Origin: Perilla frutescens
Taxonomy: Eukaryota > Streptophyta > Magnoliopsida > Lamiales > Lamiaceae
Reading direction: 5' to 3'
NCBI GenBank assembly: GCA_026008535.1
Contig: BRKX01000012.1
Location: forward strand, 27,371,848-27,435,847
Length of the DNA stretch: 64,000 nt
The translations under genes and the position numbers were made by a program. How positions within the stretch are numbered: the stretch's first letter is position 1; every line of letters starts with the position of its first letter. The notes beneath the pieces are model-generated. The model was not told the DNA's origin. It made no database searches and saw only the letters and a list, made by a program, of their open reading frames with translations. Of the stretch, positions 35,610 through 46,579 are shown piece by piece.

Positions 35610-36687
35610 AGGAGATCAACTGAAAGCGCGTCAACAGTTGGTTGGTATGTTATTAGTCCAACAAAGCTAGAAACGTTTCTTGTCTTGTTCTTTCAGGGAA
35701 TAAACCTAGAAGTATTGATTAAATTAATTAAAAGGCAAACACTTACATGTATCATGATGCAAATAACACTATATGAGATGGGTCAGTCAAACCCGCTTTT
35801 GACCCAGTCAACGCGGGTCAACCCGCTTTGACCCGGTCAACCCATAAAAAGACCCTGTCCAAAGTGAGTACCAACCTTCCTATTAAAAAGTATCACAAAA
35901 CATTCGAAAAGTACCATCTGTATCATTAAAAAGTAAGGGGTCTGCTAGTTATTTTATATAAGTTTATTTAGTTCAAATTCTGATTTTTTTTTTCAGTTTG
36001 TATATTGTATGTGTTGAGATTAATCTAAAACAATCACCATTCCAAGAATTTGCAAAGGAAAGCAAAACATGAGTTCGGTAAAATAAAAAGTACCATGTGG
36101 TAAGCAGAAAAGTATCAAGTACGATAAAGAAAGGTATCAACCTGAGATTAATACTATCATCATTCCAACTATAATAAAAAGTACTATGTGCCACGTGACA
36201 CGCCCGCGTGGGGCCACGTGGCCGTCTGAAATAGGCGGAAATAGCTACTGTTGCACGCAAGTCCACCTTTAATTAAAATAGTTTTCACTAAGTAGTAATT
36301 GTAATTTTTGTGTAGGAAGTTTATTTTGAAATATACTCTATTTATTTCACGGGTTCAAATATCCTCAATACCACATGTCAGGTGTGTGAGTTAAAAAAAA
36401 AAAATACTCTATTTGTTTCAAATTACTTATCTTCTTGAATTTTACACATACTGCAATTAAGATATATTTTATCCATCTCATGACTGTATTATCTTTTTTT
36501 TTGTTCGTCCCAAAATTATAGTCTACTTTCCTTATATATATATATATTAAATTTTATTTTTTCTTAATATACCCCTATTTAATATTCGTTGAAATTAACA
36601 TTCTCTTTCTTTTGAATCAATAAATAAAAACATAATAGGGAAAAAATTATATACTTTTACTTTTCCAAGCACATTAAATGTATTTTC
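35610..36687. other. Intergenic with scattered TATCA and GGTCAACCCG words
   Basis: No gene. GTCAACCCGCTTTTGACCC-like words repeat at 35785-35850. AAAAGTATCA/AAAAGTACCAT motifs at 35885-36180 recall the array at 1640-2230. Short TA repeats near 36533. Confidence 0.5.
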
Positions 36688-36690
36688 TTA

Positions 36691-36916
36691 GGCAATGTTT
36701 GGTAGCCTGGATAAAGATATATTAGTAAAGGTATCCAGCAAGAACCGTGTGTTTTGTAGCCATTGCTCGTTCACGCGAGGCCCGGTCCTAACGCGAGGCC
36801 CGGGGTGTAGTTTACTGATTTGGCTGGACAATGTATCCGACGCTCCCCCATTGGTTACAGTTTCTGGCGTAGCAATCTTAGTATATATGCCTTTATCTAG
36901 GCTACCAAACATTGTC
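36691..36916. mobile_element. Tourist-like MITE, 226 bp
   Basis: GGCAATGTTTGGTAGCCTGG at the left and the reverse complement GACAATGTTTGGTAGCCTAG at the right continue inward as ATAAAG. TTA flanks both ends (36688-36690 and 36917-36919). Confidence 0.85.
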
Positions 36917-36919
36917 TTA

Positions 36920-37278
36920 ATGTGTAAAAATGGAAGGAAAACTACATTTTTGCGACGAAATGTAATGATACAGTTTCCGGACTGACGGTTGTCCTCACAA
37001 ACAAACACGAGACTTTCCAACATGCTTTGTCCTATTTGCATGCTCACTGAAAAACTTCACAAGGGCCACCCATCCCACCAATTGCCCTAGGTCAAATGCG
37101 TTTAACTTTGGAGTTTTGGTGGAGTAGCGTTAAAAAAGAAAATGCACCTTGTAGTATGAGTAGCACTTATCAAATCCTTTAAACTCTCATCGATTATACA
37201 GTCTCATTCCCGTATAGCTTTAGAATCCATTTCTTTCGGGTGGATTCGGTTCATTCATGTATCCATTTGCTAAATCTT
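36920..37278. other. Short intergenic spacer, no gene
   Basis: Nothing supported; it ends with the target duplication ATCTT (37274-37278) of the next element. Confidence 0.6.
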
Positions 37279-37855
37279 TGTTGTGACCCATTTAGCTGAA
37301 TCTGGAAAGGGAGGAGGAATTGTTAGGGATTTTGGTGGGATTGCAGAGGGTGGAACAAAAAGGGGCAAAGGCAAAGATATGATTTTTAATGAATTAGGGT
37401 TTTCGGGGAATTTTGATGAAGGGGATCGAATTATCGGAGCAAACTCGGGTCGGACTACGGATCATAAAGATGGAGCATGCCTGACGTTAATGGGCTCGAA
37501 GGGGTATTGGGCCAAGCAGAACAGTGGCTGATGAATTAATTAAAGGAGTGGTGTTTTATATTTATGCATATGTTATTTCTTTTAATTCTAATTAAGATGC
37601 TTTTAGGGTTTCATGATGTATGGTGGGGACCAATGTAAGGGTATATATAAACCCATTTTCGTGATATGAAAGACATGAAAAAATTATCTATCAATTTCAT
37701 CCCTTTCCTCTCTCACCCAATTTCTTCTTCTAATCTTTCTAATCCTTCCATCTTTCTATCATATTCTTACAAATTATAAACTGTTCACATTAAATATACA
37801 TTAATCGGACATCTACTATTACAAAATATACCCAGCAATAGTAGTATTCACTACA
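37279..37855 (+). repeat. 5' LTR of the chromovirus
   Basis: Runs from TGTTGTGACCCATTTAG to GTATTCACTACA. A GGTATATATAAACCC TATA box lies near 37640-37654. Twelve of the 13 differences from the 3' LTR fall in the first 200 bases. Confidence 0.95.
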
Positions 37856-37857
37856 AT

Positions 37858-37870
37858 TGGTATCAGGGCC
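37858..37870 (+). promoter_or_regulatory. Primer-binding site (initiator tRNA-Met type) of the chromovirus
   Basis: TGGTATCAGGGCC two bases after the 5' LTR differs by one base from the usual TGGTATCAGAGCC. Confidence 0.8.
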
Positions 37871-37884
37871 ATGATCTTGACACC

Positions 37885-39005
37885 ATGGCCGACGGTACTC
37901 GGTTGAAAGACCTGCAAGAAGCACAAAAACGCACAGATGAGGTTCTATTAGCAGAATCCACAAAAAGGGAAGCCTCTGAGTTGAAGATGCAGGAGAAAGT
38001 GGGGGTTTTATCCACATAGATGCAAGATCAATTCAAAGGAGTAAACTCTAAATATAACAACCTCACTAGTACTCTCCTCACTATTCAACACCAGCTGGCT
38101 GAGCTCACTAAAGGGAATGATGTCCAAGAAGAGTCTATTCTGGGACCTCCACCCAGCAACATGGTGGCTACTGATAGTGAGTCTCCTTTCCCCTATGTCC
38201 CAAACACTGGATCTAGGGCCGTAGTGGAGCAAACACATCATCAGGTAATTCACCCCATCCCTAAGATAGAATTTCCTAGGTTTGATAGCAGTAAACCTAG
38301 ATCTTGGATTTTGAAATGTAATCAGTATTTCCAGTTGGTGAACAATGTACCAGATTCTTAGAAAATGATTATAGCTTCACTGCACTTTAATAGTAAAGCT
38401 GATCAATGGTTTCAGAACTATTGCCATAAATTTAAGGGTTTCTCTTGGGGGTAATTTTTAGATGTGGTTTCTGCCAGGTTTGAGGAACTAAAGGAGACTA
38501 AAATAATTGTGGAGTTTAACAAGCTGAAACACCAAGGTTCTTATGATGACTATGTGGAAAAATTTGAAGAATTAAAGGCTTGCATGCTACTATTTAATAA
38601 CACCGATTATTCTGAAGGCTACTTTGTGGCTAGCTTTATTAGTGGGCTCAGTGAGGATTTGCAAGCTGCTGTCAGCTTGTTTAGACCACACACACTCCAG
38701 CAAGTGATCGAATTGGGTAGAAGTCAGATCTAAACAGTGGAAGCTATTGCAAAAAAGATCAAGGGAACTGGCAAATCCAACTATATGCAAGGGGCAGGGT
38801 ACAAGAGACAAGATTCAACCCCAGGGAGTTCTCCTAAGCAGTTCAACCCAACCCTTAAACCACCCACCAAACTCCTAACTTCTGCTGAAATGGCAGCAAG
38901 AAGGGAAAAGAGGCTGTGTTACAATTGTGATGAACCCTATGTCATTGGGCACATGTGCAAAAATAGGATACATTATATGATAATGAGTGAAGAAGAAGAG
39001 CTACT
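37885..39005 (+). pseudogene. gag: gag region of the chromovirus, with nonsense codons
   Basis: Starts MADGTRLKDLQEAQKRTDEV, a coiled-coil-like N-terminus. The capsid part includes IEFPRFDSSKPRSWILKCNQ and a retrotransposon-gag region (FEELKACMLLFNN, SFISGLSEDLQAAV). A zinc knuckle follows, CYNCDEPYVIGHMC (about 38919-38960), of the spaced kind found in this lineage. In-frame stops at 38017-38019, 38359-38361, 38452-38454 and 38731-38733 break it. It is fused in frame to pol. Confidence 0.88.
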
Positions 39006-42000
39006 GCACCTGCAATCAAGCCTAATACCCCCAGGAGAATTGTTACCCTCTGATACAGGGAAAGGTCCCATGGAAGAGGTGCACATGTCAATCAACTCTA
39101 TGGCAGGTTCAGAAGGACTAACCACTCTGAGAGTGGTAGGAAAGGTTGATGATCAGGAACTGCATATACTAATAGACATTGGCAGTACTCTCAGTTTTAT
39201 TCAAGAGGCTACAGCTCATAGGTTAGGGTGTGCTCTAGAACAGGTCACCCCTTTACTGGTAAAAGTAGCCAATGGACAAAAGTTAGTCAGCAGAGCTCAG
39301 GCTACAGATTTCAACTGGGATGTGCAAGGGCATCACTTCAGTTATTCTCTTAGAGTGTTGCAAACTGAGGGCTATGGCCTGATTTTAGGAGGGGATTGGC
39401 TGAAATCTTGTACTCCCATAAAGCTGGACTATAAGGCCATGACATTCACAGTGACTCAGAAGGGGAGAAGGATTAAGTTGCAGGCAGCACAATCACAAGT
39501 AGACTGCCAGCTCATTACAGGCCCAACCCTATACAAGATGTTTCACACTTCCTACAGAGAGGAGGTAGAGGAGGTCTACATGGTCAGGTTACAGGCTATA
39601 AACACCCCAAGCTCCCCCACTGCCCCAGAGGTGGAGTTCTTGTTAGAAGAGTTCAAGGATGTGTTTGAAGAACCTATTACACTTCCCCCTTCAAGAGGGA
39701 TTGAACACCAGATCACACTAAAACCCAATAGTGTACCCAGGTACCAACACCCATACAAGACCTCTCACAGCCACAAAGGGGAGATTGAAAGGATAATCAA
39801 GGAACTTTTGGAAGGAGGACTGATTCAACACAGTAAGAGCTCCTTCTCTTCCCCAGTTCTCTTAGTGAAGAAAAAAGATCACACATGGAGAATGTGTGTG
39901 GATTACAGATACTTAAACTCTCTTACTGTTAAACATGAATACCCCATTCTAGTAATTGATGAGTTACTGGATGAGTTACATGGAGCAAGATTCTTTTCCA
40001 AAATTGACTTAAGGTCAGGATATTTTCAAATATTGATGAGGCCACAAGATAGGTATCTGACTGCATTCAGTACCCATCATGGGCATTTTGAGTTTATAGT
40101 TATGCCCTTTGGGCTGAGAAATGCTCCTGCCACTTTCCAACACTTAATGAACCATACATTCAAAGATCAGTTAAGGAAGTATGTTTTGGTTTTCTTTAAT
40201 GATATATTGATATATAGAAAAAATTGGGATACCCACCTTAATCATTTGAGAGTGGTTCTGCAATTACTTAGGGACAATCAATTATATGCCAAAAAGAGTA
40301 ACTGCAATTTTGGGAATTCTGAAGTGGAGTACTTGGGGCATATCATCACACCAGAAGGAGTCTCTACAGACCCCCACAAGGTAGATTGCATGCTCAAGTG
40401 GCCTATACCAAGGACAGTCAAGTAGCTGAGGGGTTTTCTGGGCTTAACAAGATACTATAGAAAATTTGTGAGAGGCTATAGTATCATCAGCAAACCTCTA
40501 ACAGATTTGCTAAGGAAGGACAACTTTAAGTGGAACTAGGATGCAGAGGAAGCATTCCAGAAGTTGAAGGTGGCTATGTCTACCTCACCAGTTCTAGCAT
40601 TGCCTGATTTCACTAAGCAATTTGTCCTAGAGACTGATGCTAGTGGTGTGGAAATTGGGGATGTACTAATGCAAGAAGGGAGGCCAATCTCTTATTTGAG
40701 CAAATCCCTCTGCCCCAGGAATCAATCCCTATCAATCTATGAAAGGGAATTCTTAGCTATCCTGATGGCTATCCAGAAGTAGAGGGGATACTTACAAGGG
40801 TACAAATTCATCATTAAAACTGACCAACAGGCACTAAAATATCTACTGGATAAAAAATCCATGAATCCTTTGCAACAGAAATGGTAATCCAAACTCCTAG
40901 GGTACAACTATGAAATTCACTACAAGAAGGGAAGTGAGAACAAGGTAGCTGATGCCTTGTCCAGAAGAGACGGGTCTCATGGTTGTAAAGCCATCACTAC
41001 ATCTATTCCCAGCTGGGTCCAACAAGTAACTCAGAGCTATAAGGATGACACATACTTCTCTAAAATCTTGGCTGCTAAGTTGGTTGATGCACAATCTTAT
41101 CCTGACTACCAAGCTGTTGATGGTTTATTGAGATATAAAGGAAGACTGGTAGTAGGGGAGTCTACAGGGCTTAGGACCCAACTACTCACTGCCCTGCACA
41201 ATTCATCTTATGGAGGGAACTCTGGTGCTAATGGGACCTATATGAGATTGAAGGGGGTATTCTACTGGCCTCACATGAAAGCTGATGTCCTCAAATGGGT
41301 ACAGGAGTGTGATACTTGCCAGAGGAACAAACCTGATCAAGGCATGTACCTTGGATTGCTACAACCCCTCCCCATTCCTCAACAATCTTGGACTCACATA
41401 TCTATGGACTTTATAGAGGGCCTACCTAAGTCAGGAGGGAAAAGTGTCATTCTAGTGGTTGTGGATCGATTTACCAAGTTTGGACACTTTATACCACCGT
41501 CTCATCCCTACTCAGCTGAAATAGTGGCAAAAGCATTCCTTGACAATGTCTACAAACTGCATGGCCAGCCTGTAAGTATTGTCACAGACTGTGATACTAT
41601 TTTTACAAGCTCCTTCTGGAAGGATTTGTTCAAGTTAATGGGGGTCAAGCTGGACATGTCGTCAACCTATCACCCACAATCAGATGGGCAAACAGAGAGG
41701 CTAAATCAATGTCTAGAAAACTACCTACGGTGCATGGTGAGTACCAATCCACGGCAGTGGCTGAAATGGCTATCACTGGCAGAGTACTGGTATAATACTA
41801 ACTATCATACCAGCCTCAAATGCACACCCTATCAAGCCCTATATGGGTTTCTCCCTCCTACGCTCTCTATATCATCCTACATAGACTCCAACAACACAGA
41901 AGCCACTAAGTTTGTTGCTCAGTGACAACAAATGGTCCAGAACCTTAGAGAGAACCTAGTTCAAGCACAGTCATGAATGAAGTGGTTCGCGGATAGGAAA

Positions 42001-42474
42001 AGACAAGAAAGAACCTTTTCAATCGGAGAACGGGTCTACCTCAAGCTACAGCCGTTTAGACACATGTCTGTAGCCCTAAGGAGAAACCAGAAGCTCTCCG
42101 CACGATACTATGGTCCCTACACCATAGTTGAGAAAATAGGAATGGTGGCCTACAAGCTGGATCTTCCCCTAAACTCGAAGATCCACCCTGTTTTCCACGT
42201 ATCCTTACTAAAGAAATGTTTAAGCAGCAAAATAGTACCTTTACCAGTCCTTCCGCACACTGATGATGAGGGCCAATTTTCCTTAGTCCCAGCTGAATTC
42301 TCAGATCGACGCACCATATTCAGCGGTGGTCGGGAACTTCCCAAAATCTTTATTTTGTGGCATGCCCAAGATTCCCGCATCTACTCCTGGGAAAGTGCTT
42401 CCTTTCTTCACCGCCGATTTGGCTTTCTTGATTCTCAGGGACGAGAATCACCTCAACCCGGGGTATTGTTGTGA
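39006..42474 (+). pseudogene. pol: Protease-RT-RNase H-integrase-chromodomain polyprotein, defective
   Basis: The protease site reads LIDIGSTLSFI, where this lineage usually has D-S-G or D-T-G. RT: FSSPVLLVKKKDHTWRMCVD, FFSKIDLRSGYFQI, MPFGLRNAPATFQ, and at the active site VFFNDILIY, so the first of the paired aspartates is Asn. RNase H: LETDASGVEIGDVLMQ. Integrase: HHCC (CDTCQRNKP) and DDE core (WTHISMDFIEGLP, VTDCDTIFTSSFW, DGQTERLNQCLE). C-terminus: YYGPYTIVEKIGMVAYKLD (GPY/F) and a chromodomain-like end (SDRRTIFSGGRELPKIFILW, then SWESASFL). Stops at 40423, 40537, 40780, 40885, 41923 and 41974. The natural end is a TGA at 42472-42474, just inside the 3' LTR. Confidence 0.92.
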
Positions 42475-43043
42475 CCCATTTAGCTGAATCTGGAAAGGGA
42501 GGATGAATTGTTAGGGATTTTGGTGGGATTGCAGAGGGTGGAACAAAAAGGGGCAAAGTCAAAGATACGATTTTTAGTGAATTAGGGTTTTCAGGAAATT
42601 TTGATGAAGGAGATCGGATTACCGAAGCAAACCCGGGTCGGACTACGGATCATAAAGATGGAGCAGGCCTGACGTTAATGGGCTCGAAGGGGTATTGGGC
42701 CAAGCAGAACAGTGGCTGATGAATTAATTAAAGGAGTGGTGTTTTATATTTATGCATATGTTATTTCTTTTAATTCTAATTAAGATGCTTTTAGGGTTTC
42801 ATGATGTATGGTGGGGACCAATGTAAGGGTATATATAAACCCATTTTCGTGATATGAAAGACATGAAAAAATTATCTATCAATTTCATCCCTTTCCTCTC
42901 TCACCCAATTTCTTCTTCTAATCTTTCTAATCCTTCCATCTTTCTATCATATTCTTACAAATTATAAACTGTTCACATTAAATATACATTAATCGGACAT
43001 CTACTATTACAAAATATACCCAGCAACAGTAGTATTCACTACA
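42467..43043 (+). repeat. 3' LTR of the chromovirus
   Basis: 577 bp, same length as the 5' LTR, followed by ATCTT at 43044-43048. It overlaps the last codons of pol by 8 bases. Confidence 0.95.
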
Positions 43044-43267
43044 ATCTTAGAGGAGCTGTTCTTTGTCCGTGTCTATGAACTAACAATCACTCCATACTTC
43101 TGTCCCGGACATCACACGAAGGGAGTAATGATTTTGACAAAATCCCATCTCTCTTCCTAATAAATGCAAGGTTATAAAATTGGTAAGGGTGTATGAAAAT
43201 ACAGTAAACGTCAAATGTTTTGAAACAAGTTAATAATTCTAAGTTTTAACCAAATCTATTGAACTCT

Positions 43268-43700
43268 ATTTTTTTTTAATGTTGATGGTAACCAACAATC
43301 CTTGCCGAAGTGCGCACTAGATAAATCCTTCTCCTGTGTAATAACTTGCAAATCACACAGAAAAAGTAAATCACACGTGGAAAACCAAGTGTGACAGACT
43401 CTCATTACCGAGGCGCGCACTGGTTAAACCCTTCTGATCGTGTGTAATAATTATCCTGCAAACTACATAGAAGAAGTAAATCACACTTGAGAAATTAGGT
43501 GTGATAGGCTCTCGTTACCGAGATGCGTACTGGATAAATTCATTTCTTATGTACTAACCTGCAAACCACATAGAAGTAAATCACACTTGAAAAATCAGAT
43601 GTGACAGACTCACACCTAATAGTATTGGTGAAATTCGAACTTATAGACATTTGATCTCAAATTTACAATCGCTCAACCACTAGCCATCCCAATAAGGGAC
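43268..43700 (-). mobile_element. tRNA-derived SINE, copy 2, with triplicated body
   Basis: Read on the minus strand it starts GTCCCTTATTGGGATGGCTA, has an A box (TGGCTAGTGGTT, 43675-43686) and B box (GTTCGAATTTC, 43630-43640), then a body like that of the SINE at 18274 (GTGTGAGTCTGTCACA, TTTGCAGGTTAGTACA). The body occurs three times on the plus strand at 43305-43406, 43407-43517 and 43518-43617, each beginning CCGA.GYGCG. An A-rich tail lies at the left. A near-perfect duplication around it shares TCTATTGAACTCT (43248-43267 and 43701-43719). Confidence 0.85.
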
Positions 43701-43719
43701 GACCAATCTATTGAACTCT

Positions 43720-44350
43720 TGGTAAATATAAAATTGGTGTAACCATCATGATATTGCTATTGGCAAATTATGCAATAAAATTAAAAACAAAATAATTTGG
43801 AATAGATAAATCACGATTAAGATAAAATCCCATGAAGAATTCAAGAAAAGTCCACAATTTCTAATGACTAAAATTTTTAGAATGATGACTTTGTTATATA
43901 TGTAATAATTATATATAATTATTTCTATCCATTATCTCTCTCTCTTCTTTCTTTTTCTAGTTTTGGTTGTGATTTTGGTTTTGGGGATTAATTAAAGCTA
44001 CAAACGTGTAATTAGGAGGCATCCTTAGGGTAATAACGGTGGACATGTTAGTCCACAAACCTACACACATATATAAGGGTGGTTCTTGTGTAAACTACTT
44101 CTAGTGTGAAAATTATAAACCAATCTATTATCACATATTTTTTAAAATTCAATGGTCAAATTTGGTTAAAGAGGCGGTGACATGACTGTAAATAGAAGGA
44201 ACTTCAAAAAATACGGTGGCATTTTGATAATTTTCGTGTCTAGGTCAAAATTTTAAAAAAAAAAATAGCGGACATCAAGAAGTGGGCTAACGAAGACACA
44301 TTCATATGCTTACAAACACATAATCATATGCTAACGAAATAATATAACTT
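43720..44350. other. AT-rich intergenic, no gene
   Basis: Nothing supported. The right end borders the putative outer end of the SIRE-like LTR. Confidence 0.5.
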
Positions 44351-45129
44351 TGTTGAAATTCGTTGCTGAAAAACGCTGAAATTAGACACAGAATCATAAT
44401 GTCAAACTCAATGTCACAGATAGTTAACACAACTATCGTAACATAAATATGCTGGAAATATAAACGCAATAACACAAGAATTAATTTTAAATCACACACA
44501 ACATGTATGTGATTGCCACAGAGCGAAATTATGCTACCACGAGCCAACACAGTTGTTAAGTTGATGATGTCAGATGCTGAGCTCTCGACACATCAAGTAA
44601 AATACATGAACCCTATTCTAGTTTATAACTGAAAATGAATTCAAAATACAAATTAACCTACCGTTAATTTGTAGACAAACTAGCCATGATTTCACAACCT
44701 TACTATCTATCCTAACTTGTACAATCCATTCTCATGAAGTGATTGAACAACTACAAAGGAAGAAGAAGAAACGAAGAATGAAATCTAAAGCTAAGTTTGT
44801 GACTCAAGCCCTTCAATCTTCACACGCAGCAGAAAAATGATTTGTGCTTGAATAAATCTTCTCAAGTATAACTCTTGCTTCTTTAATAAGCTCTTCATCA
44901 CTTGAGTCAAACATGGTCCACGTTCATCTTCTAGATCGTGTGTGTGAGTTCCATAACCGCCGTCCACTTCATGCCTTGGAGAAAACTGTTCCATATTATG
45001 GCAAGAGAGAACAACCCACGACCTAAACCAATTCTTTTTCTTTTTCTCCTGCACGTTGAACTTTAAAAGAAGTAGTTAAAAAGAAGATAACCATAAACCT
45101 GGAAAATAGGAGATAGAGTTTTGACTTTG
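44351..45129 (-). repeat. Distal part of the SIRE-like 3' LTR (inferred)
   Basis: Inferred by removing the copia insertion and one CTTTG copy. The piece begins TGTTGAAATTCGTTGCTG on the plus strand. No second LTR is available to compare, so the left limit is a guess from the TGTT end and the resulting ~1 kb length. Open frames at 44302-44550 and 44791-45054 have no recognised domain. Confidence 0.5.
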
Positions 45130-45421
45130 TGTTAGGAATGAGTCGGTATCTTCATATCCGATTGTCAAGCATGCAGATAAAGTAAATCTTACGTGATATG
45201 GTTAACAAGATTCTATTTGATATTTAGCGTAATCCTAAATATCGATAACTCTTGCCATTGAATATATCTTGTATTGATCTAGAATATTCGATTAGCATTA
45301 TATATTTAGTGTTGATTTTATTCACAGTTGTATTGTATCAATATCATAATTCTAATATACAGAGAAAACATCACTCTCGCATAATGAGCAGTTCATCTTT
45401 CTTTGAATATTTTTTCTTTCA
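45130..45421 (+). repeat. 5' LTR of the Ale-like element
   Basis: TGTTAGGAATGAGTC to TTTTCTTTCA, 292 bp, same length as its partner at 59213-59504. Confidence 0.95.
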
Positions 45422-45488
45422 TGGTATCAGAGTAGGTTAGATCCTGTCTCTGAAGTTTTTTTTTTCTCTCATTTTTTGATTATTACCG

Positions 45489-46579
45489 ATGACATCCACT
45501 CCCACCTCCGGAGTTTCTGACTCACCAACGACGAGTAGTTCGTTGGCACAACTAATTTATTTACAACACCAAGTTATCACCAAGTTAGATGACTCTAACT
45601 ACTTGCTCTGGAAGCAGCAAATTCTGGCAACCATTGAAGGGTTTGGATTAGAGAAATTCTTGGAGGAAGGTCATCCACAACCAGATAAGTTTATTTCAGG
45701 AAAATCTGATGATGATGTTGTTAAAAATCCTGAATATGTGAATTGGAGGAAACAAGATCAACTCATCACATCTTGGTTACTCTTGTCCATAACCGAGAGT
45801 GTCTTAGTCGGAATAGTTGGATTGACTACTAGTAGAGAAATCTGGGAGACTTTAGAGTCAAATTATGCTAGCCAATCTAGAGCTAAATTGATGCAGCTCA
45901 AATTTCAATTGCAGACTTTAAAGAAAGGAGGTTTGAGTATGAAAGAGTATCTCAACAAAATAAAGAGTTGTTGTGATATTCTTGGATCGGCAGGTGAAAG
46001 ACTATCTGATGAGAATCATGTTCTTCATATTTTAGCAGGATTGGGACCCGAGTACAATTCCGCCATGGTATCATTGACATCGAGAGTTGAGCCTTGCAGC
46101 ATTCGAGAAGTTAAGGCTCTTTTACTTATCTATGAAAATTGATTGGAATCTGCTGAGCAAACTAGCTTCAACATAGATGGTTTATCCCCTACTGCAAATG
46201 TGATCACTCGGACTCAACATGGTCGAGGGTCATGTTCTTATAATTCCAACAGAGGCAGAGACAGCTTCAACAACAATAGGGGACGAGGATATGGTCGAGG
46301 AAATAATCTTGGTAGAGGGGGACGATTTAATGGAAACTGGAGACCTCGTTGCCAAATTTGCCACATCATTGGTCACACTGCAGATCGATGTCATGAGCGA
46401 CACAATACAAATTTCAATCCATCTAAAGGTAATGACAGTCAAGGAAATCGTGGTTTCAACTCTCAAACAGTATGCATGGGACTGGAAATCAATATGGAGG
46501 AACTTTTAATGCGAGCCCTTCAGCAAATGTTGCAAACATGACTGGTCATCCATTAGACAATTATTCTGAAAGTAGTTGG
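45489..46579 (+). pseudogene. gag: gag of the Ale-like copia element
   Basis: Starts MTSTPTSGVSDSPTTSSS. The capsid part is of the UBN2 type (KLDDSNYLLWKQQILATIEG, EIWETLESNYASQSRAKLMQ, NKIKSCCDILGSAGERLSDE, HILAGLGPEYNSAMV). After an in-frame TGA at 46140-46142 the frame continues through a Gly/Arg/Asn-rich stretch to a zinc knuckle (CQICHIIGHTADRC). A one-base frameshift near 46465 follows; another frame then reads SMHGTGNQYGGTFNASPSAN to the insertion point of the inner copia element at 46579. Confidence 0.88.

Larger units (their letters stand above)
37279..43043 (+). mobile_element. Chromovirus-type Ty3/gypsy LTR retrotransposon
   Basis: A complete 5765-bp element with two 577-bp LTRs and target duplication ATCTT (37274-37278 and 43044-43048). 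Order: primer site, gag with zinc knuckle, protease, RT, RNase H, integrase with a GPY/F motif and a chromodomain-like C-terminus, 3' LTR. At least ten in-frame stops and altered protease and RT catalytic motifs make it defective. LTRs differ at 13 of 577 sites (about 2.3%). Confidence 0.94.

Noticed and set aside
36688..37047. Open frames of 96 and 119 residues on both strands near 36690-37047
   Set aside because: They overlap a MITE with inverted repeats and have no domain.
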